Shown here piece by piece: positions 59,804 to 64,000 of a stretch of DNA of 64,000 nucleotides. The DNA comes from Anaerotignum neopropionicum. Lineage in GTDB: Bacteria; Bacillota; Clostridia; Lachnospirales; Anaerotignaceae. The DNA is taken from contig NZ_LRVM01000002.1 in NCBI RefSeq assembly GCF_001571775.1, positions 186,001 to 250,000 on the forward strand. Reading direction: 5' to 3'. The number at the start of each line of letters is the position of its first letter. The first letter of the stretch is position 1. The translations under genes were made by a program, and so were the position numbers. The notes under the pieces are model-generated. The model searched no databases and was not told the origin of the DNA. It saw only the letters and a program-made list of their open reading frames with translations.

Positions 59804-61648
59804 ATGGAAAATAAAATGTTTTGTTATCAATGTGAGGAAACTGCAGGATGTACTGGATGCACTCAGATGGGTGTTTGTGGCAAAAAGCCCGATGTTGCTG
59901 CAATGCAGGATCTATTAATATATGTAACTAAGGGTCTGTCAGCTGTTACTACGGCCCTTCGCGTCCAGGGTGGGGAGGTTTCCTCCGCAATAAATCATTT
60001 GATTTCATTAAATCTTTTCATAACGATTACCAACGCCAACTTTGATAAAGAAGCTATCACAGCCCGTATCCGTGCAACACTGGATGCAAAGCGTGAACTG
60101 CTTGCCCAAGTAAGAAACGGCCAAATGTTGCCTGAGGCGGCACATTGGGATGGAGATGAAGCTACATTTGAGGCAAAGGCGGCTATGGTAGGTGTGCTTT
60201 CTACAGAAAATGAAGATATTCGCTCTTTGCGTGAACTGATTACTTATGGTTTAAAAGGACTTTCTGCCTACTCCAAGCATGCCAACGTTTTGCTGGAAGA
60301 AGATACTGAAGTTGATGCCTTTCTCCAGCGTGCTTTGTCTGCCACTCTGGATGATAAGCTTTCCGCAGACGATTTGGTGGCGCTGACACTGGAAACTGGA
60401 AAGTATGGTGTTTCCGGTATGGCTCTGCTGGACAAGGCCAATACACAAGCCTATGGCAATCCCGAGATTACCAAGGTAAGCATTGGCGTGGGTTCTCGCC
60501 CAGGTATTTTGATTTCCGGGCATGACCTGAGAGATTTGGAAATGCTGCTTCAGCAGACCCAAGGAACCGGTGTGGACGTATATACTCACTCGGAGATGCT
60601 TCCTGCTCACTACTATCCTGCATTTAAGAAGTATTCCAATTTTGTGGGTAACTACGGGAATGCTTGGTGGAAGCAGAAAGAAGAATTTGAGTCCTTCAAT
60701 GGCCCAATCCTTATGACTACCAATTGTATCGTTCCTCCTAAGGATAGCTATAAAGACCGTTTGTATACCACTGGTGCGGCAGGCTTCCCTGGTTGCAAGC
60801 ATATTTCTGGTGTAGTTGGAGAAGAAAAGGATTTTTCGGAAATCATTGAACAAGCAAAACGTTGTGCAGCACCAACGGAAATTGAAACTGGAGAAATCAT
60901 TGGTGGTTTTGCCCACAATCAGGTTCTGGCACTTGCCGATCAGGTGGTTGGGGCTGTGAAATCCGGTGCTATCAAAAAGTTTGTGGTTATGGCAGGTTGT
61001 GATGGTCGTTCTAAGAGCCGTAATTATTATACTGACTTTGCTAAGGCGCTGCCCAAAGATGCGGTTATCCTCACTGCTGGTTGTGCCAAGTATAAGTACA
61101 ATAAGCTTGATTTAGGGGACATCGGTGGCATTCCTCGCGTATTGGATGCAGGACAGTGCAATGACTCCTACTCCTTGGCCGTGATTGCCCTGAAGCTGAA
61201 AGAGGTTTTTGGATTGGAGGACATTAACGATTTGCCAATTGTTTATAACATTGCTTGGTATGAGCAAAAAGCCGTGATTGTACTTCTGGCCTTGCTGCAT
61301 CTGGGTGTGAAAAACATTCATTTAGGGCCAACACTCCCTGCTTTCCTAAGCCCCAATGTTGCAAAGGTACTGGTGGAGAATTTCGGAATTGCTGGTATTG
61401 GAACCGTTGAGGACGACTTAAAGCTGTTTTTTGATGAAGCTGACGTAACTGACGCTGTTACGGGGGATATGATAATGGGTGAAATTTTGCGCAAATACCC
61501 TGAAACTGCTCCCGCACTGATGGAGTGTGGAATGCATTGCTTAGGTTGCCCTTCGTCCCAAATGGAGACTTTGGCAGATGCATGTATGGTTCATGGTTTA
61601 AATGTGAATGATGTGCTAAAAGCTGTAAATGATAAGGTAAATAGATAA
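59804..61648 (+). CDS. hcp: Hydroxylamine reductase / hybrid cluster protein with C-terminal DUF1858
   Basis: A 614-aa protein. The N-terminal cluster cysteines are Cys7, 10, 19 and 25 ([20 protein letters not shown], class I spacing). Hybrid cluster ligands lie in [12 protein letters not shown] (about 325-340), [13 protein letters not shown] and [10 protein letters not shown] (about 400-430). Beyond the normal ~545-residue length is a DUF1858 domain (about 546-612) with [20 protein letters not shown]. Hcp reduces nitric oxide or hydroxylamine and protects against nitrosative stress. AAGGAG precedes the ATG. Intact. Confidence 0.95.
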   Translation: MENKMFCYQCEETAGCTGCTQMGVCGKKPDVAAMQDLLIYVTKGLSAVTTALRVQGGEVSSAINHLISLNLFITITNANFDKEAITARIRATLDAKRELLAQVRNGQMLPEAAHWDGDEATFEAKAAMVGVLSTENEDIRSLRELITYGLKGLSAYSKHANVLLEEDTEVDAFLQRALSATLDDKLSADDLVALTLETGKYGVSGMALLDKANTQAYGNPEITKVSIGVGSRPGILISGHDLRDLEMLLQQTQGTGVDVYTHSEMLPAHYYPAFKKYSNFVGNYGNAWWKQKEEFESFNGPILMTTNCIVPPKDSYKDRLYTTGAAGFPGCKHISGVVGEEKDFSEIIEQAKRCAAPTEIETGEIIGGFAHNQVLALADQVVGAVKSGAIKKFVVMAGCDGRSKSRNYYTDFAKALPKDAVILTAGCAKYKYNKLDLGDIGGIPRVLDAGQCNDSYSLAVIALKLKEVFGLEDINDLPIVYNIAWYEQKAVIVLLALLHLGVKNIHLGPTLPAFLSPNVAKVLVENFGIAGIGTVEDDLKLFFDEADVTDAVTGDMIMGEILRKYPETAPALMECGMHCLGCPSSQMETLADACMVHGLNVNDVLKAVNDKVNR

Positions 61649-61657
61649 AAAAATCAT

Positions 61658-61695
61658 GGTCATGGGATAATTTATTGTCCCATGACCACATTTTT
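61658..61695 (+). terminator. Hairpin between hcp and the next gene
   Basis: GGTCATGGGA (61658-61667) pairs perfectly with TCCCATGACC (61678-61687), and ATTTTT follows at 61690. It probably ends part of the hcp transcripts, lowering expression of the downstream genes. Confidence 0.75.
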
Positions 61696-61711
61696 AGAAA
61701 GGGATGAGCGT

Positions 61712-62320
61712 ATGAGTGCATTTTTAGGGCCAATTCATTATTGGCTTTATGGTAAAATTCAGTTGCAGGAGAGCTTGACGGAAGCAATGCTGTCTTCGAT
61801 TGCGTCTAAGGAAGACCTTATTGCCTTGGAAAACAAGTTGAATACAGTTTATGGAATTGTAGAACGTGGACAACTGGAACAAGTGATAGATAGTGGCAAT
61901 ATTCATGGGTGGCTGCAAGGGCAAATTGGCATTGCAGAAAAGCGCTTTGCCGCAGCAGTAACAGAAATTTTGCAAGACGATGCTTTAACACAAATTGAAA
62001 AGCTCAAACAGGTGGCATATCAGCTGGGATTGCAAAATCCCTTGCCTGCTTCTAGTGATGCCCAAGGAGTTTACCGCGCATTGAATGATGTACTGTTGGA
62101 GGGGATGCCCTGTGATCATGTCAATGAAATTTTGGAACAGAGCTCAGAACATGTTCTTTGGCACCAGACGGTAGATTTGCATTTGCCTTTTTGGGATGCA
62201 GTAGGCGGAAAGATTGAAAACTATTATTTATTACGAGGTGCTTTTATTTCCGGAAGTCTCTCGGGCAGTGGTTTTTCTTTTCAGCAAATAGACAAGCAGT
62301 TTTTCATTCAGGAGGTGTAG
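61712..62320 (+). CDS. Unknown protein of the hcp-hemerythrin cluster
   Basis: A 202-aa protein, mostly helical. It starts MSAFLGPIHYWLYGKIQLQE from ATG 61712 with AAAGGG upstream. The conserved-looking N-terminal FLGPIHYWLY, an internal HGWLQGQI, and a C-terminal HLPFWDAVGG are notable. Histidines at 9, 64 and near 148-156 (HVLWHQTVDLH) could bind metal, but this is speculation. No family recognised. Its stop overlaps the ribosome site of the hemerythrin gene, so the two are co-translated. Confidence 0.75.
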   Translation: MSAFLGPIHYWLYGKIQLQESLTEAMLSSIASKEDLIALENKLNTVYGIVERGQLEQVIDSGNIHGWLQGQIGIAEKRFAAAVTEILQDDALTQIEKLKQVAYQLGLQNPLPASSDAQGVYRALNDVLLEGMPCDHVNEILEQSSEHVLWHQTVDLHLPFWDAVGGKIENYYLLRGAFISGSLSGSGFSFQQIDKQFFIQEV

Positions 62321-62322
62321 AA

Positions 62323-62880
62323 ATGAACTCTATTGATTTAATGGTACAGGAGCATAAAAATATTCTTACCCTTGTAGCGGTAATCCGTAATGCGTGTTGT
62401 CGTATATTGGAGGGTGATTCTGTGGAAGTGAATGATTTTCGGAATATGATTACCTTCGCACGAACTTATGCAGATCAACATCATCATGGAAAAGAGGAGC
62501 AGATTTTGTTCAGAGAGATGATGGGTAGGCTGGGTCCCGCTGCCGTAAAGCTGATTCAAAATGGCATGTTGGTTGAGCATGATATGGGGAGGTTTCATTT
62601 AGGGGAGTTTGAAAGCGCATTAGGGCGTTATGAGTCTGCCCCAAATACTCCAGATAAGCTGGAAATTTTAGTGAATGCCGGTGCATGGGCGAACCTGTTA
62701 CAACGTCATATAGACAAAGAGGATAACGTAGTCTATACCTTTGCAGGCCGCAGCCTTACGGATGATGTTTTGCAAAGTATAAACAGTGAAGTGGAGCTTT
62801 TTGAAAGTCAAGCAAAAGAGAAGGGGATTCAGGAAACCGCTTTGAACTTGCTAAAGCAGCTTACGGAAAAATATTGCTAA
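62323..62880 (+). CDS. Hemerythrin-like (HHE) protein
   Basis: A 185-aa four-helix di-iron protein. Iron ligands are in QEHKNI (His10), ADQHHHGKEEQILF (His and Glu), EHDMGRFH and HIDKEDNVVY. Hemerythrin-like proteins bind O2 or NO and help protect anaerobes. AGGAGG is nine bases upstream. Placed after the unknown 61712 gene and before the DUF2249 gene, it extends the nitrosative/oxidative stress theme. Confidence 0.93.
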   Translation: MNSIDLMVQEHKNILTLVAVIRNACCRILEGDSVEVNDFRNMITFARTYADQHHHGKEEQILFREMMGRLGPAAVKLIQNGMLVEHDMGRFHLGEFESALGRYESAPNTPDKLEILVNAGAWANLLQRHIDKEDNVVYTFAGRSLTDDVLQSINSEVELFESQAKEKGIQETALNLLKQLTEKYC

Positions 62881-62904
62881 TTTAAAGAAAGAAGGGACAA
62901 TATT

Positions 62905-63591
62905 ATGGGCTTTGAACAATGGAAGGATCAAATTTCAAATTTTGAATGCATTGATGTTCGCCACCTACAAGGAAACTTTTTTCCCGGATTGCAAAAACGT
63001 GCTTGTGGTTTGAGCAAAGGTTCTGGGTTAACAATTATTCAAACCTTTGAGCCACTACCCCTTTATGCACCCATGGAAGCTCTGGGATTTGAACATTTTG
63101 CAAAACAAGTGGGAGCGGATGAGTTTCATATTTATTTCTACCGCGTGCAGGAGACGGAGACGGCTGAAATGGCTCCCTTCCGCCCCTTGGCTTTGCTGAA
63201 CTATCCCATGATTGATGAAAGGCTGGGCCAAATAGCTGTGGACTTTTGGGATCTTACATGGAATGACCAAAAGCGAACGTTACCTTACGAGATGCGGCTG
63301 TTGCTTTCTTTGACCAATGCTGTGGGTGCGGGGCGAATGCGTCAGGCAACGAGAGAATTGGTAAAGGCGTATATCCATGGGCTTGATTCTGCTGCGTTGG
63401 ATGATGTCTTTGAACTTCTGGCGTGGAATCAGGGAATTGGTTATTTCAGTTCAGAAATCGGACCATCACAGCTATTTCAAGCATATAAGCTAATTAAGAC
63501 TCGTGAGAAATCAGGAAAGCAGCGTAGCGAAATTCAACAGGAATTGATGGAGAAGTTTGGGGAAAAGAATCCCGAGGTTAAGGTACAGTAA
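62905..63591 (+). CDS. DUF2249 protein with AhpD/CMD-like C-terminal domain
   Basis: A 228-aa fusion. Residues 10-90 form a DUF2249 domain (CIDVRHLQGNFFPGLQKRAC, then GSGLTIIQTFEPLPLYAPME). The C-terminal half is helical and looks like a carboxymuconolactone decarboxylase/AhpD-type domain (LPYEMRLLLSLTNAVGAGRM, ALDDVFELLAWNQGIGYF), without the CxxC of AhpD. DUF2249 is known beside hemerythrins and Hcp. GAAGGGA precedes the ATG. It probably closes the hcp operon. Confidence 0.85.
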   Translation: MGFEQWKDQISNFECIDVRHLQGNFFPGLQKRACGLSKGSGLTIIQTFEPLPLYAPMEALGFEHFAKQVGADEFHIYFYRVQETETAEMAPFRPLALLNYPMIDERLGQIAVDFWDLTWNDQKRTLPYEMRLLLSLTNAVGAGRMRQATRELVKAYIHGLDSAALDDVFELLAWNQGIGYFSSEIGPSQLFQAYKLIKTREKSGKQRSEIQQELMEKFGEKNPEVKVQ

Positions 63592-63724
63592 CCCCATTTT
63601 TTTCACTAAAAAATATTCTGGAAATATAGCTGAAAATCAACGTTATTGATCGACTTGCTCCTCTGCTCATAGTATCATAGCCTTAGCAAATGAAAAATGT
63701 GTAATATGAAATGGTGGGATAAAG

Positions 63725-64000
63725 ATGGATGCTCTTTTTTTATCAAATACAAGTTTGTTTCGTGGAATTACACCAGAAGAAGTGACTTCTATGTTGGGCT
63801 GCCTGTTGGCGGAAGAAAAATGCTACCAAAAAGATGAAGTGATTTACCGTGCAGGTGATACTGTCCCTAAAATTGGGATAGTAATAACCGGTAGTGTTTC
63901 TATTGAGCACGATGATCTCTGGGGAAATAAAAGTGTTTTAGATAAAATCGGACATGGCCAAGTATTTGCGGAAACCTATGCCTGTGCGCCGGGAGAACCC
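63725..64000 (+). CDS. Crp/Fnr family transcriptional regulator, 3'-partial
   Basis: The first 92 codons of a cyclic-nucleotide-binding-type sensor domain: MDALFLSNTSLFRGITPEEV, YQKDEVIYRAGDTVPKIGIV and GSVSIEHDDLWGNKSVLDKI. The DNA-binding part lies beyond the window. It lies just after the hcp cluster in the same direction, so it is most likely the HcpR-like regulator of that cluster. AAAG precedes the ATG; a shallow promoter-like region lies in 63592-63724 with no other gene. Confidence 0.88.
   Translation, partial: MDALFLSNTSLFRGITPEEVTSMLGCLLAEEKCYQKDEVIYRAGDTVPKIGIVITGSVSIEHDDLWGNKSVLDKIGHGQVFAETYACAPGEP

Noticed and set aside
60251-60916. Minus-strand frame of 221 codons opposite hcp
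   Set aside because: The plus-strand frame is a clearly conserved Hcp; the opposite frame has no family resemblance, ribosome site or promoter.
1-64000. Search for CRISPR arrays, rRNA and tRNA genes
   Set aside because: No regularly spaced repeat array and no recognisable rRNA or tRNA sequence was seen on either strand by eye; a dedicated tRNA scan could still find one.

Overview
The window comes from a low-GC, strictly or mostly anaerobic Firmicute, most likely a member of the Clostridia. The evidence is AT-rich coding sequence with AGGAGG-type ribosome sites and frequent TTG starts, a perfect CIRCE/HrcA site on an Hsp20 gene, a hybrid-cluster protein operon, a sigma-54 dipeptide operon, and a conjugation module of the type found in Tn1549/CTn-like elements of gut clostridia. 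The species cannot be named from the sequence.

Layout. (1) 1-3474: right end of a visibly GC-richer mobile element, with a VapE-type primase/helicase, a GTTGC repeat block, a 65-aa protein and a large serine recombinase. It sits inside the Maff2 gene of the next element; only the last 25 Maff2 codons remain at 3475-3561. (2) 3475-23489: transfer module of an integrative conjugative element (ICE): VirB6/TrbL-like, DUF3849, PrgI, VirB4-like ATPase, NlpC/P60 hydrolase, DUF4315, DUF4366, topoisomerase III, a HigBA-like toxin-antitoxin pair, a ribbon-helix-helix regulator, a giant methylase that has lost its helicase half, and a relaxase. An out-of-frame tnpV gene is embedded in the giant methylase gene. 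(3) 23490-35797: defence island of a PLD/SNF2-type helicase, DUF4391, a membrane protein, type III Mod, DUF2513 and type III Res in one tightly coupled operon, flanked by frameshifted regulators and a DUF262 gene cut by an IS3-family element (about 35782-37102). (4) 37112-39617: two decaying c-di-GMP genes. (5) 40524-46440: a sigma-54 activator with two M20 dipeptidases and a YfcC-type carrier. (6) 46813-53245: sigma-like factor, structured non-coding region, DUF6870 protein and three tandem large serine recombinases, probably the integration module and right end of the ICE. (7) 53257-56790: decapitated fourth recombinase, then an HTH / unknown / PD-(D/E)XK nuclease cluster. (8) 57074-64000: chromosome-like genes: a CmpB-type membrane protein, CIRCE-controlled Hsp20, and a ferredoxin-cupin-Hcp-unknown-hemerythrin-DUF2249 cluster followed by a Crp/Fnr-type regulator.

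How the parts work together. The transfer genes, relaxase and recombinases together describe an ICE whose left part, including the coupling protein, would lie upstream of the window. It carries a type III restriction island and a peptide-use operon as cargo. Its mobility looks impaired: Maff2 is interrupted, the giant methylase is truncated and fused to the tail of a SLOG-like gene, and the relaxase has no ATG/GTG/TTG start behind its ribosome site. The right-hand chromosomal part looks like a nitrosative/oxidative stress response, with Hcp, a hemerythrin and redox partners probably controlled by the adjacent Crp/Fnr-type regulator.
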